A stretch of DNA of 64,000 nt, taken from positions 1,054,001 through 1,118,000 of the forward strand of contig CM000694.1 in NCBI GenBank assembly GCA_000149225.2, given 5' to 3'. The position numbers and the translations under genes were made by a program. The stretch is from Lachancea kluyveri NRRL Y-12651 (lineage: Eukaryota; Ascomycota; Saccharomycetes; Saccharomycetales; Saccharomycetaceae). A model generated the notes under the pieces. That model made no database searches. It was not told the origin of the DNA and was given only the letters and a program-made list of their open reading frames with translations. Below are positions 10,480-20,092 of this stretch, piece after piece (the stretch's first letter is position 1; each line of letters starts with the position of its first letter).

Positions 10480-12672
10480 TTAACTGTGTTCGGTAGACCT
10501 TGCAGATTCCAAATCATTACCGGAGATAGTCCCATACTCACCTTGCTGTTCTGACCCACCCTTACCCAGATTAACAACTTTGTTGTAAAATAATGACACA
10601 GTTTCCGAGCCTCTTCTGACCATCTTTTTCAACTTTTTCTTGCCTCCTTCTTGCTGTGCTTCTTTAAACGAGAGTACCTCTTCTAATGTCGGTGGCTCTA
10701 AATCGTCACCAGTCAATACAGAAGCGTTCAAACTAGCAACACTCTTCCTTGATCTAATACTTTGGCCACTATTCCCACCAGGTGGTGCGCTAGGTTCACT
10801 TCTCCAAGCTGGTGTATTCAATATTGGATTGGTTCCGTCTAATAATGACGGCTGTGCCAAAGCATGTTGTCTTGCCATGGCGGCTCCTGACTGATGATTA
10901 GTCGTGTTACCGGCAGCAGTCGAATCGACATCAACACCGGCTGTCGAACCATGGAAACTGAACGTAGAGGATCTATCATCGAAGACAGAATCCATATCCT
11001 CCAAGCGGAGACCAGCAGTTTCGGGGTAGACTCTAAAAACACACCAAAATGATAGGAAACATGAAGTAGCGTGGATTAGATATAGTCTCCACGCTATCTT
11101 CTCCTGCAATATTGGGGTCATTATTCCAACCAGCCAGTTGAACAGCCAGTTAGTTGCAGTGGAGCATGAAGCCATTGCAGACCTAGCAGACAACGGGGCA
11201 ATTTCCACCGGATATAGCCATGGGATAGGACCCCAACTGAACCCAAAAAATGCATTAAAGATAATAACAAAGAACACGACTAGTTTAGGTGTCGCATGAA
11301 CGTTGATAAAGAGGGAAAAGGAGATGGAAAGTAAAGCCATACCCATTACAATAGCTCCGGTCAATAAAATTGGTTTCCTGCCCCATTTATCAACTAGGTG
11401 CCACGGTAAAATGGTGGATATCACGTAGATAATACCATTTATGCCAGTCATTAATATTGCTTCCCTACCGACCCAGCCGGCTTGCTCAAAAACCATTGGC
11501 GCATAGTAAGAAATAACGTTGATACCGTTTAACTGCGCGAACATCTGTGAGCTCATCGCAATGAGCATTCTAGTCCTGTAACGTTTGAAAACGTAGGAAT
11601 ATGATTTGCGCTCACCCTCCAGTCTGGATATTAAGACGGTTTCTTTGATGCCACGATATTCTTCATGGGCCCTATGGTCTTGGACATCACCATCACTATG
11701 TAAATCTGCAATCACAATCAAGCCTTCGACATCATGGTCGTGGTTTAACAGCCAGCGAGGTGTTTCAACAATGATAAAGGAGCCTGTGAACAAGCCCAAC
11801 CCTAGAATACACTGGATGAACAATGGAACCCTCCAAGAAGCGTTGCTTTCGAAATATGAGCAACCGTAGTCCACCCAAACACTAGACGCATATCCGCAAA
11901 TGTTACCTGTAAACTCGATGCATGCTAACTTACCTCTGTTGTGAGGAGGAGAAATCTCGGATTGATAAATTGGAACAATGGTACTTAACAATCCAACACC
12001 AAGACCGCTTACTATTCTACCTATGATCAAATCGCTCATTCTGGATGCAAACGTCTGGATCGCGCCACCAAAAACAAAGATCAGGGATCCATACTTGATC
12101 GTCCGTCTGCGCCCCCATTTTTCTCCCAATCTTCCGACCATCAATGAACTAACCAATGCACCAACTTCAAGGATAGAAACCATGTTACCAATGGCAACTC
12201 TTGAAGGTTCGTGAAAATGCTGTTTAAAGTAAGGGCCCGTGATAATGCCGGACATTACGCCCTGATCGTACCCAAAGAGGAAGACACCAAGCGATACGAA
12301 GATCGAGGTGAAGTATAGCAAAGCACGACCAGTTAAGTACGTATCTTTGATCTGTAAGTGACCATTATATCCGGGAGGAATTAGTTGGTCATGGTCTGTC
12401 ACTCCGGCCTTGCTGTTATTGCTATTGGCGACGTGGTTACCGACTGATGCATCGCTGTCCTGATACAACATTCCAACACTACCTGTCCGAACTCTTGAGC
12501 GACGAGTTTCTTCGCTATCGTACTGGTAGATTTCAGGCTGTTTACGGGGTAATGAAGTCAGCGTACCCTCATTTTGCTTCTTGTTGAAGTCTTGTGCCTT
12601 TTTCAGCCCTTTGTCAATGGGAAGTGAAGGCACAACTTTACTCGTTGGGCTTAGGCTTCTTTCTTCAGACAT
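10480..12672 (-). CDS. YDL199C: MFS sugar-porter family protein, YDL199C-like
   Basis: 730 residues; S. cerevisiae YDL199C, a putative transporter of the sugar-porter family, has 687. The long N-terminal tail (about 1-115) is hydrophilic. Twelve membrane segments follow between about 115 and 555, with family signatures: FLFGYDQGVMSG in TM1, GRLGEKWGRRRTI after TM2, GRIVSGLGVGLLSTIVPIYQSEISPPHNRG around TM4-5, VETPRWLLN after TM6, QLNGINVISYYAP in TM7, DKWGRKPILL in the TM8-9 loop and FGFSWGPIPWLYPVEIAPLSAR in TM10. The final ~170 residues are a cytoplasmic tail rich in Ser, Thr and Lys. The motifs resemble the polyol/Stl1 branch, but the substrate is unknown. Position next to TRM8 and strand support the YDL199C assignment. 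Confidence 0.88.
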   Translation of the reverse strand: MSEERSLSPTSKVVPSLPIDKGLKKAQDFNKKQNEGTLTSLPRKQPEIYQYDSEETRRSRVRTGSVGMLYQDSDASVGNHVANSNNSKAGVTDHDQLIPPGYNGHLQIKDTYLTGRALLYFTSIFVSLGVFLFGYDQGVMSGIITGPYFKQHFHEPSRVAIGNMVSILEVGALVSSLMVGRLGEKWGRRRTIKYGSLIFVFGGAIQTFASRMSDLIIGRIVSGLGVGLLSTIVPIYQSEISPPHNRGKLACIEFTGNICGYASSVWVDYGCSYFESNASWRVPLFIQCILGLGLFTGSFIIVETPRWLLNHDHDVEGLIVIADLHSDGDVQDHRAHEEYRGIKETVLISRLEGERKSYSYVFKRYRTRMLIAMSSQMFAQLNGINVISYYAPMVFEQAGWVGREAILMTGINGIIYVISTILPWHLVDKWGRKPILLTGAIVMGMALLSISFSLFINVHATPKLVVFFVIIFNAFFGFSWGPIPWLYPVEIAPLSARSAMASCSTATNWLFNWLVGIMTPILQEKIAWRLYLIHATSCFLSFWCVFRVYPETAGLRLEDMDSVFDDRSSTFSFHGSTAGVDVDSTAAGNTTNHQSGAAMARQHALAQPSLLDGTNPILNTPAWRSEPSAPPGGNSGQSIRSRKSVASLNASVLTGDDLEPPTLEEVLSFKEAQQEGGKKKLKKMVRRGSETVSLFYNKVVNLGKGGSEQQGEYGTISGNDLESARSTEHS

Positions 12673-12977
12673 TGCCCCTGGATTTGCGTACGTTCTTTGG
12701 TCCGTAAATAATCGTCCGTGTATGGTTCTTTTGTCGAGAAAACAAGTTTATATAATATCCACGAAGCAAAAAAAAAAAAGCTGCTATGACATACTGGGGA
12801 AGGGAGACTGATGATCAGGATTATCGGAACGCGCCTCCACGGCTAGTGACGCAATAGTCACGTGACTCCGGTCGAAGTATGGGTGGTGGTAATCGATGAT
12901 AAAACAAACGGCGTCATGAAATAATTAAAAGATGTAATAAATCTACAATATATAGGAGGAAAAAGATATAAAAGTGA
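12673..12977. other. Intergenic region upstream of the transporter gene
   Basis: 305 bases between two minus-strand genes: the promoter of the transporter gene and the 3' end of the PUF gene. Holds an A12 run near 12768 and a strong E-box palindrome (separate entry). No ORF. Confidence 0.5.
12856..12867. promoter_or_regulatory. 12-base E-box palindrome (Cbf1/Pho4-type)
   Basis: agtcacgtgact is a perfect palindrome around CACGTG, about 185 bases before the transporter ATG at 12672. RTCACRTG is the Cbf1 core in S. cerevisiae. Occupancy is inferred. Confidence 0.55.
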
Positions 12978-14693
12978 TTAGCAGTACTGTTTAATAAGCT
13001 GAAGGCATTTGTTGCCATTTTTTGAGCCACGAAAGAAGCTCTGCTGCCCCTTCAACAAATTCTTCAACTTCTCGCGGTGTTCATTGTTACAATTATGGAT
13101 CAAGGTCTGTACTAGGTATAGGCCATGAGGATCCATCGTGATATCCACGATATGTGCTTTACCCGCCTTGTTTATTTTTTGAGACATTTGTTCGATATAG
13201 TAAGCCACGAACGTTTTGTTTTTTCTTTTAAACAATTTTTCTAGGATACGAGATCCAAACGCATCAAAGCTCAAAGGAATACAATTCTTATTCAAGTAAA
13301 ACATTATTCTCATCTGGCAAGCCTTTAGCGGTATTAGCCAAGAGGGAATTTTCATGTCAACGATCTGTGTGATGATCCAATTGCCCCACCTGCTTGTACA
13401 CAATCCACTGCAATCCTTTGATAATTCCATGATAATGAATTGTACGGATTCCGGTGGGCAGTTAGATAATAAGAACTGAATAATCAAGCTTCCTGTATCT
13501 TCCAATGCAAGCATATACCACTTTTCAGAAAGTTGTTTTTCAAACTCTGGCAATATCGTGCACCGGATCTCCTCTAAAGGACACACTTCTAACAACCTTT
13601 GCCAAACATGTGACACATACTTATCAGACACAGTGATTCCAGCTGCAGGAAGCAACTCTTGTAAAATTGTACTTCTATGTTTATCTTCTACAATATCCAA
13701 GGCCTTTTGGATAACATGACAACCGTAGGGGTTCAGACTAACGTCTAGTAGGTGTCCTTGGAATTCATGCATGATCCTATCGATGGTCTTTTCATCACCA
13801 TGTTCAAAGCACCTTTGAAGTAAAAAGTTACCAAACCTAGTCATAGAAATCTTCAAGCACCGTTCTGTGATGGTACTCATAATTTCATTTTTAATCATTG
13901 GTTGTGAATTGTGCAATTTTTGCTGGAGAAAAATAGACGCTTGTTGGTCATTGATATTCACTATTTTATCGACTATTGCATTCCAATCTATGCGAACATC
14001 TTTATCTAAAAGTTTTTTATAATTTACTTGTACAAGTGGTGGGCATGCACCTTTAACTTGCGGTGACATATCTGTTACTGGAGTTGCTATCGACGATGTA
14101 GAATGAAGGGCCGTCGGAAAACCATTTTGTAATGATGCAGAAATGCTTGATAAATTGAAAGGGTAAAAGGTAGAAGATGCTACAGATTGAGCCACAGTGG
14201 AAGGATTTATACCGTGAGGATAGGGATAGATTGGCACTAAAATCCCTCCTTCAGGAACCTCGGGTGACATAGGTATTCTGACGAATTGTGACGCGGTAGT
14301 AGCATGGGGAAACGGTACTATATTGTGATCTGTCCTCGATTGCACTAGATTTGTTCTTCTCCCTGCATCGAATTTTTGCGGTTTTTTGCTATTTTCGTTT
14401 ATTAGATCTTTCCTTTCAGTTAGTATCTTGTTACAATTACTGTTATCCGCTTTTGCTTTCATGTTCTCACAAGAAAGATAATCAAAGCTTAACAAATTAT
14501 CATCATCATGCATTTCAAGATTGCTATTTACCCATATACTCTTTCTTTTCAAATTCAAAGAAGACAAAAGATGGGTGTCGTTTAATACAGATGTAGAAAG
14601 CACGTTGCTAAGATCCCAATTGGCTCTAGAATCCTCATTCTCGTTCTCCGAATCGGTATCGACAGGCATATCAGTGTTAAACGAATAACCCAT
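12978..14693 (-). CDS. Pumilio/PUF-family RNA-binding protein
   Basis: 571 residues. The N-terminal ~230 residues are polar and disordered. From about 235 to 571 lie eight degenerate PUF repeats. The base-contact triplets I read in order are A-S..Q (QQASIFLQQKL), N-F..Q (FGNFLLQRCFEHG), C-H..Q (YGCHVIQKALDIV), S-H..Q (VSHVWQRLLEV), S-L..Q (GSLIIQFLLSNC), N-W..T (GNWIITQIVDM), S-R..E (GSRILEKLF) and L-Y..Q (GLYLVQTLIHN). The S..E in repeat 7 is the usual guanine reader of the UGU core, while repeats 6 and 8 depart from the usual N..Q uridine reader. The order FGNFLLQRCFEHG...GCHVIQKA...SHVWQ recalls a filamentous-fungal and fission-yeast PUF subfamily more than S. cerevisiae Puf1-Puf6. No S. 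cerevisiae gene sits between YDL199C and YDL198C. The family is certain; the target is unknown. Confidence 0.85.
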   Translation of the reverse strand: MGYSFNTDMPVDTDSENENEDSRANWDLSNVLSTSVLNDTHLLSSLNLKRKSIWVNSNLEMHDDDNLLSFDYLSCENMKAKADNSNCNKILTERKDLINENSKKPQKFDAGRRTNLVQSRTDHNIVPFPHATTASQFVRIPMSPEVPEGGILVPIYPYPHGINPSTVAQSVASSTFYPFNLSSISASLQNGFPTALHSTSSIATPVTDMSPQVKGACPPLVQVNYKKLLDKDVRIDWNAIVDKIVNINDQQASIFLQQKLHNSQPMIKNEIMSTITERCLKISMTRFGNFLLQRCFEHGDEKTIDRIMHEFQGHLLDVSLNPYGCHVIQKALDIVEDKHRSTILQELLPAAGITVSDKYVSHVWQRLLEVCPLEEIRCTILPEFEKQLSEKWYMLALEDTGSLIIQFLLSNCPPESVQFIIMELSKDCSGLCTSRWGNWIITQIVDMKIPSWLIPLKACQMRIMFYLNKNCIPLSFDAFGSRILEKLFKRKNKTFVAYYIEQMSQKINKAGKAHIVDITMDPHGLYLVQTLIHNCNNEHREKLKNLLKGQQSFFRGSKNGNKCLQLIKQYC

Positions 14694-15634
14694 TTCACTT
14701 AAAGGTTAAAACTTAAAAAGAATAGAAAACTACATCCAGTTTTGATTTATACTCTTTATATCAGCCTGTTTGAGGTAATCTCTTTCTAGATATTTTTTGT
14801 GTCACTCTGGCTATAAGCACTGTCGCAACCCGACTTGACAGTTTAAAAAGCGTGACATCACATAACTAGCGGCGGTGTCATGGTCTTCAAAATCCTGTAT
14901 AGGGCACTTGCCTAAAATCAAGTAGGTTTTCTTGGTAAATTGGTAAAACACAATAGTAAACTTTTCTTGGCGGTAATTATTTGTCGGAACTATTATATGC
15001 GTACGCTCATCCCTTCTCGCTCGTTTTAGTTAGAGAAAAATACAGTCTTAATCACTTCTGATAAATTACTTGATGTAATGCTTCATGGTTGAGTGCGACT
15101 ACGTGAATTAATAGTTATCTCTAGTAATTTGCAAAATATGCCTAGCTTATCCCGTCTTGACGGGAATGTAGGTTTATACCCTTCTAAACTCATTGCCTTT
15201 TAAGACGAGACGCTTTGTGTAACCGTTGGAAATCCTAAAAAATTGACTCTATAGATTTTTTTTCAATTTTTTATACATTAACCAAAGTTTTTTAAACATG
15301 TTTATTGGGTATTCCCATATCAGAATGTACCCTATATACCGAACTGAAACATCTGTAGCAGGTAGTGACTGCATTTAAAACGGCATCTAGTGTCGGTTGA
15401 TTTTAAATAAAAGATAGACATGGAATATTTTATGCGCATTCATACAAAATCCATGTGCCAGTGAGCGTAAGCAAGAGAATTTGAATGGGCAAACGCTGCA
15501 AATACAGTACAAAGGACATAGAATAACGTTATACCACAAGTAGTATTAAAATTAACCAATTAAAACTAATACATTACTCTATATACAGAATGTGCTCTTT
15601 ATCTCTCTTTCATCGTAATTACTCATGATCGTCT
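14694..15634. other. 941-base gene-free stretch between PUF gene and GGC1
   Basis: Both flanking genes are on the minus strand, so this holds the PUF promoter and the GGC1 3' region, but it is long for this genome. I find no ORF of 60 codons, no tRNA boxes and no recognisable snoRNA. The one structured element is a 7-base-pair hairpin with a two-base loop (tcccgtc/gacggga, around 15150-15166). Confidence 0.5.
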
Positions 15635-16531
15635 CTAATTTTTGACCAAGTTGTCGAAAACAGGAATCAAAGTTTGAGCCAATGCAAAGGAGAAAACTAA
15701 TTTAGGACCAGTAGTCAATAATTTTGGAGTCAAACCCTTGAAGAAGGCACTAAAACCTTCATTCTTCAAAGTGTTTTTAACGATCGTGAAACCACTTTCG
15801 GGGTTCTCAAAATTTTTGTTTTGAATTCTGGTTTTAATGACGTCCAGCGGAGCAGAAATAATCAAAGAAGCGGAAGCACCGACAATGGAGGAAACGAAGT
15901 TTTGACTCCAAGTGGCTTGTGAGTAGTCCTTTAAACCTAAAATATATTCCTTAGCAAACGCATTACCACCGAATAAAGCGAAGGAACCAGGAGCATTTCT
16001 AGCAGCGGTCCAGCCCCAGCCTCTGTATAGACCTAAACCTTCATCCTTCAAAATTTTGACAAAGCCTCTGCCCTTGAAAGCTTCTGGGTTAGTTTGCCTC
16101 TTAATTTTTAGAACATCCAATGGCAATAAGACAATTTCACCAATACCAATCATGGAACCGGCAGTAGCAGATCTCAAAGCCTTACCAGTTTTTTCCCCGA
16201 AAGTGTTGTCAAAATCAGCCTTGAAGTTCCTGTTTAGAAATTCATTGGCAAATGGTTGACCACCGTATTTGTAAACTCTTTGCAAAATCTTGTAGGTAGC
16301 AGCATAACCTAAACCTGGAAACAAAGTGAAAACACGCTTGCTTAATGGTTCAGCAGCATGCTCACGGAAAATAACGCTGTTTAGTTGGGAGCTGGAGCCG
16401 ATTTTGGTATGGTTAGACATCAATCTTTTAGAGATTGTGTCGACAGGATGAAAGACACCGATTTCTAAGATACCAGCAGAAGCTGAACCCAAAACACGGG
16501 CTAATCCAGATTGTTTCTTATCGTTAGACAT
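15635..16531 (-). CDS. GGC1: Mitochondrial GTP/GDP carrier
   Basis: 298 residues (S. cerevisiae Ggc1/Yhm1, YDL198C, 300). Exchanges cytosolic GTP for matrix GDP across the mitochondrial inner membrane and affects iron homeostasis. It has three mitochondrial-carrier repeats with PX[DE]XX[KR]-type signatures: HPVDTISKRL near residue 28, LPLDVLKIKRQ near 137 and APLDVIKTRIQ near 229, each followed by a second helix ending in aromatic/Gly motifs (GLYRGWGWTAARNAPGSFALF, GFSAFFKGLTPKLLTTGPKLVFSF). Close agreement with S. cerevisiae Ggc1 over the full length. Its start faces PCF11 across a 550-base divergent promoter. Confidence 0.96.
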   Translation of the reverse strand: MSNDKKQSGLARVLGSASAGILEIGVFHPVDTISKRLMSNHTKIGSSSQLNSVIFREHAAEPLSKRVFTLFPGLGYAATYKILQRVYKYGGQPFANEFLNRNFKADFDNTFGEKTGKALRSATAGSMIGIGEIVLLPLDVLKIKRQTNPEAFKGRGFVKILKDEGLGLYRGWGWTAARNAPGSFALFGGNAFAKEYILGLKDYSQATWSQNFVSSIVGASASLIISAPLDVIKTRIQNKNFENPESGFTIVKNTLKNEGFSAFFKGLTPKLLTTGPKLVFSFALAQTLIPVFDNLVKN

Positions 16532-17081
16532 CGTACGTTGGTTGTTGTGGTCTTGTATATCGGTGAGTATTCACGAGGGAAAAGAAATATCAGTTTTTTT
16601 ATATGGTGAAAAAATTTTTTTCCTGAAACTATGACAGAATCAATTGTGTGATTTTTTGGCTGTTTTTTTCCCCATGGATTTAGTCATTTTTTTCGTGGAT
16701 GTTTTTCATACAGGATGATAAGCTAGCAGAGATGTCGCATTAATCAAGTCGATTTACAGCTGTCTATGATTCATTAATCACAACAACGATGGTTGGGCTA
16801 CAGTTTTACTAACTCCGGCGCTGACACTTGCTTTGAAGTAACTTGGTTTTATTTCGAGGCTCGAATCGTCTTATCCTGCCATTTTCGATTAGAAAGAGCC
16901 CAGCATCAGTCGGTAACACTTGCCCTTAAATACATTATATCACGTGCGCATGTAAGGCATGTGACTTCAGGAGATTTTATATCATAATTAACGTGCTACA
17001 TGATACTCTAGAAAAGTTTTCTCAAGGTTTAACTTCAATCAAGTTGTTTAAATTGCAGAAACCGTAAAATAAAAGCAAGCC
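16532..17081. other. Divergent promoter region GGC1/PCF11
   Basis: 550 bases between two start codons. T-rich blocks lie close to GGC1 (about 16594-16690). A CACGTG box sits at 16941-16946 (atcacgtg, Cbf1-type), about 135 bases before PCF11. A tactaac at 16807-16813 has no matching 5' splice site and I do not call an intron. Confidence 0.5.
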
Positions 17082-18812
17082 ATGAACTCCGAAAAGGTTG
17101 TTAGTGATTTTGCTAGCATTTTAGAGGAGTTGACCTTTAATTCGAGACCAATTATTACTACTCTGACCAAAATGGCAGAGGAAAACATCTCTTCCGCCCA
17201 GCAGTTTGTAGATGCTATTGAGAGGAGAATAGAACGATGTGTTCCGAACCAAAAGTTGTACGCCTTCTATGCCTTGGACTCTATTTGCAAAAACGCTGGT
17301 AGTCCTTATACAATCTATTTCAGTAGAAATCTATCAAAATTGTACAGACAAACATATCTAATCGTCGACAACGTCACGAGAACCAAGCTAATATCTATGT
17401 TTAAAACGTGGATGGTGCCAACCTCTACAGGTGAGCTACTTTTTGACAAGGAATCTTTAGAAAAAATTGAACAATTCTTAATCAAGGCCAGCGCTCTGCA
17501 TCAAAAAAACGCACACAATTCCATGCCCGTCCCCACCGTACCAAGTTTGCTGAAAGAGATCGACAGATTAGCAATCCTTACCAAAGAACGTTTAAGCAAA
17601 ACTCCAAATGATGAGAAGTTAAATACAAAGATAGTGGTTCTTCACCAGTTAAAGCAAGAGCTACAGAAGGAAAAGATGCCACCACAGGCTTTGCAACAGG
17701 TTCAAATGCAATTACGACAAATCTTTACACAAGAGCAACAGATCTTATGGCAGCAGCAGCAGCAGCAAGAACATCAAAACACACCGAGTTTGCAAAATTC
17801 TTTACCTTTGCAAACTCGGGAAACACCAGCTGCTTCTGGCTCACTGTTTGGTAACGGATCCTCTTTATCTTCATCTTTCTTTTCCAGTGTTAGTAATATC
17901 TTGCCCCCAACAGATTTCTCTCAACATCAAAAGACTAATAAAGTTGCAAAAATACGTTCTTTATATCGCACACTGCAGACAGAAGGAATGCTATATGAGC
18001 CATCCAAAGAATCCGTTGTCACTTTGGCTTCAAAATTAGAAACAACCTTGAACGAGAGACAAGAGGTAAAACTTCCCCCACTGTCTCTATTACAAGATAT
18101 CTTGGGCGATGTAAGGGGTCATTATGCGACGGTTAATATCGATATTTTAAACACGCCAAACCTACAGCTCTCTCAACAAACTATAGTGCAGAATAATCCA
18201 ACGATTAGAAACTTAACACATCTTTTATACCGTGCCAAGCCCAACAAGTGTGGTACTTGTGGTAAAAGGTTTGGTAACACGCCTGGGGAAAAGAAAATGG
18301 AAAGAGATCACTTGGATTGGCATTTCAGAATCAACAAGAGAATAAAAGGTTCTACTAATGCCAGTGGTGCTACTACCAAAAACATTCAATCTAGAAGCTG
18401 GTACTTACATGATTCTCAATGGACCACGTTCAAAGACGAAGAGATCGTGTCCACTAGTCGGGATGCTGACACCGTTACTATGGCCAACCCAGATGTCGGC
18501 ACTGGCACTACGGCAAATACGAACTCTACTGCAGAAGCCAATAAAGTAGCAGTTGATGAAGGTAAGCTACGTAAAAAATACGTTATTGTTCCTGAGACTG
18601 CAGAGGATATGTCATCACAGTGTCCCATCTGCAAGGATATTATATCAAGTGTCTACGACGACGATGTTGGTGAGTGGGTCTGGAAGAATTGTGTGGAATC
18701 TCAAAGCAAGTACTTTCACGCAACTTGTTTCTACGAAGCTGTGATGAATAACCAAAGCAATTCTGGTATCAACTTCGACTTGGAAAAATTGAAGGGACTA
18801 ATAAATGAGTGA
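17082..18812 (+). CDS. PCF11: Pcf11, cleavage factor IA subunit (mRNA 3'-end processing and transcription termination)
   Basis: 576 residues (S. cerevisiae Pcf11, YDR228C, 626). Bridges the RNA polymerase II C-terminal domain to the cleavage/polyadenylation machinery. Residues 1-~140 form the CTD-interacting domain (DFASILEELTFNSRPIITTL, RRIERCVPNQKLYAFYALDSI). A Gln-rich stretch at about 203-235 precedes low-complexity linker. The first zinc finger starts near 389 (CGTCGKRFG...HLDWHF). The conserved Clp1-binding segment is RSWYLHDSQWTTFKDEE. The second zinc-binding motif starts near 514 (CPICKD...HATCF). All expected elements are present in order. It converges on SIR4, as in S. cerevisiae, but with a 1.28 kb gap. 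Confidence 0.95.
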   Translation: MNSEKVVSDFASILEELTFNSRPIITTLTKMAEENISSAQQFVDAIERRIERCVPNQKLYAFYALDSICKNAGSPYTIYFSRNLSKLYRQTYLIVDNVTRTKLISMFKTWMVPTSTGELLFDKESLEKIEQFLIKASALHQKNAHNSMPVPTVPSLLKEIDRLAILTKERLSKTPNDEKLNTKIVVLHQLKQELQKEKMPPQALQQVQMQLRQIFTQEQQILWQQQQQQEHQNTPSLQNSLPLQTRETPAASGSLFGNGSSLSSSFFSSVSNILPPTDFSQHQKTNKVAKIRSLYRTLQTEGMLYEPSKESVVTLASKLETTLNERQEVKLPPLSLLQDILGDVRGHYATVNIDILNTPNLQLSQQTIVQNNPTIRNLTHLLYRAKPNKCGTCGKRFGNTPGEKKMERDHLDWHFRINKRIKGSTNASGATTKNIQSRSWYLHDSQWTTFKDEEIVSTSRDADTVTMANPDVGTGTTANTNSTAEANKVAVDEGKLRKKYVIVPETAEDMSSQCPICKDIISSVYDDDVGEWVWKNCVESQSKYFHATCFYEAVMNNQSNSGINFDLEKLKGLINE

Positions 18813-20092
18813 ATATAGCAATACTATATAGAATTTACGTTAGATTGAATCTTTACTTACTTTATCTAGATCCAAGCTACCGCTTGTAAATCTTTTCTTA
18901 ATTTATACAGAGCCTCCTTCTTTAGGTGGAATTTCTAATATGTTTCACTTATGTTTCTAGCTTCTGGTGTGATACGCAGAGCAGTTTTTGCTCGGTGGGA
19001 CGGGCTGGGGTAGGAGCCGATTTTCCCCGCTATTTTCAAACCAAGAAATACATGCAAAACCTGTATACCTTGATGATAATAATGGTTTTATTATTTTAGC
19101 ATTAAGTTTTTATTATATCTGGTGGCCTCATTTTGGTCTTGCTATTTTTTTTAAAAAAATAAGTTGAGTCTGATAGAAAAGCTCCTCAGGCAAAGTCCTG
19201 TAACTCTAATAAATGTTATTCTCTGATTTCAATTTCTCTCTCAATACCTGGCACATATTTTTTTGGTGCTACATATTTGCAAATATATGGATTTTTGATG
19301 CCGCCGCCTACATTTTCCTTTTTTGATTTGTGTTTCTTCTCTGTTGCGACGACCTAGTTTAATTAGTTCACCTTCCTTTCCTTTTTTTAGGTGTTGTATC
19401 TCATCATCGCTACTGAAGTATTGCTTATTACACTCAAATTATAGAAATTTGACGTTGGCTCGTAGATGCTAGTGATAGCTTGTTTCTATCAACAGATTGC
19501 TGTAAATGATCAAGTTCTTTTTTTTTTCATTTCGTCTTCATACCTTGAATAATTTGCTGAATTTATAATATAGTTGGTCTATTCCTTCTGTTATTATGAT
19601 GCAACTACGGATATTAGTAATTAGAAGCCAATTTGAGGAAGCTATACTATTATCGTTTTGGGCTTCTCTTAGCTCTTCTCGATTTCATTTTTGCTTTTTA
19701 TATATATCGATTCGAAATGTTTTGATTCTTTTCGACAAAATTCGTTTCTATCTAGCATTACCTGATTAGGTACTACGCAATGCAATAACAGTAATTCCCC
19801 ACCCTTACTGTTTACTTGACTTCAAAATCTGGACTATTCAGTTTCTTCAATTAATGTTGTCAAAAAAACTCTTCTTCATAAAGAAGATGGTTAACTGCTA
19901 GTTCGACCGTTGTTGAAAATATAGTTACTTTAGCAAAGTAACCGTGTCAGTTTTGTTAAACTTAAGGCCGTCCTTCGGCCTTGAGATATGGGAACTGGAT
20001 ATTGGCTGAATCGATGGGTTTTGGAAGACCTGACGCTTTCTTCCCCAGAATTCGTCATCATATTATTCCCTGTAAAAGATGTGTTAAATATT
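18813..20092. other. 1.28 kb convergent gap between PCF11 and SIR4
   Basis: Very long for a convergent intergenic region. No ORF above about 60 codons and no tRNA boxes. A G-rich patch at 18992-19018 follows a small hairpin (gagca/tgctc, 18979-18993). A GC-rich hairpin aaggccg/cggcctt stands out at 19964-19982 in otherwise AT-rich sequence. I do not recognise a known structural RNA (U1-U6, RNase P/MRP, 7SL, telomerase template). It may hold an unrecognised non-coding RNA, a decayed gene or a replication origin. Confidence 0.5.

Noticed and set aside
16807-16813. tactaac branch-site match before PCF11
   Set aside because: No GTATGT-like donor upstream in a sensible position; PCF11 starts cleanly with its CTD-interacting domain at 17082.
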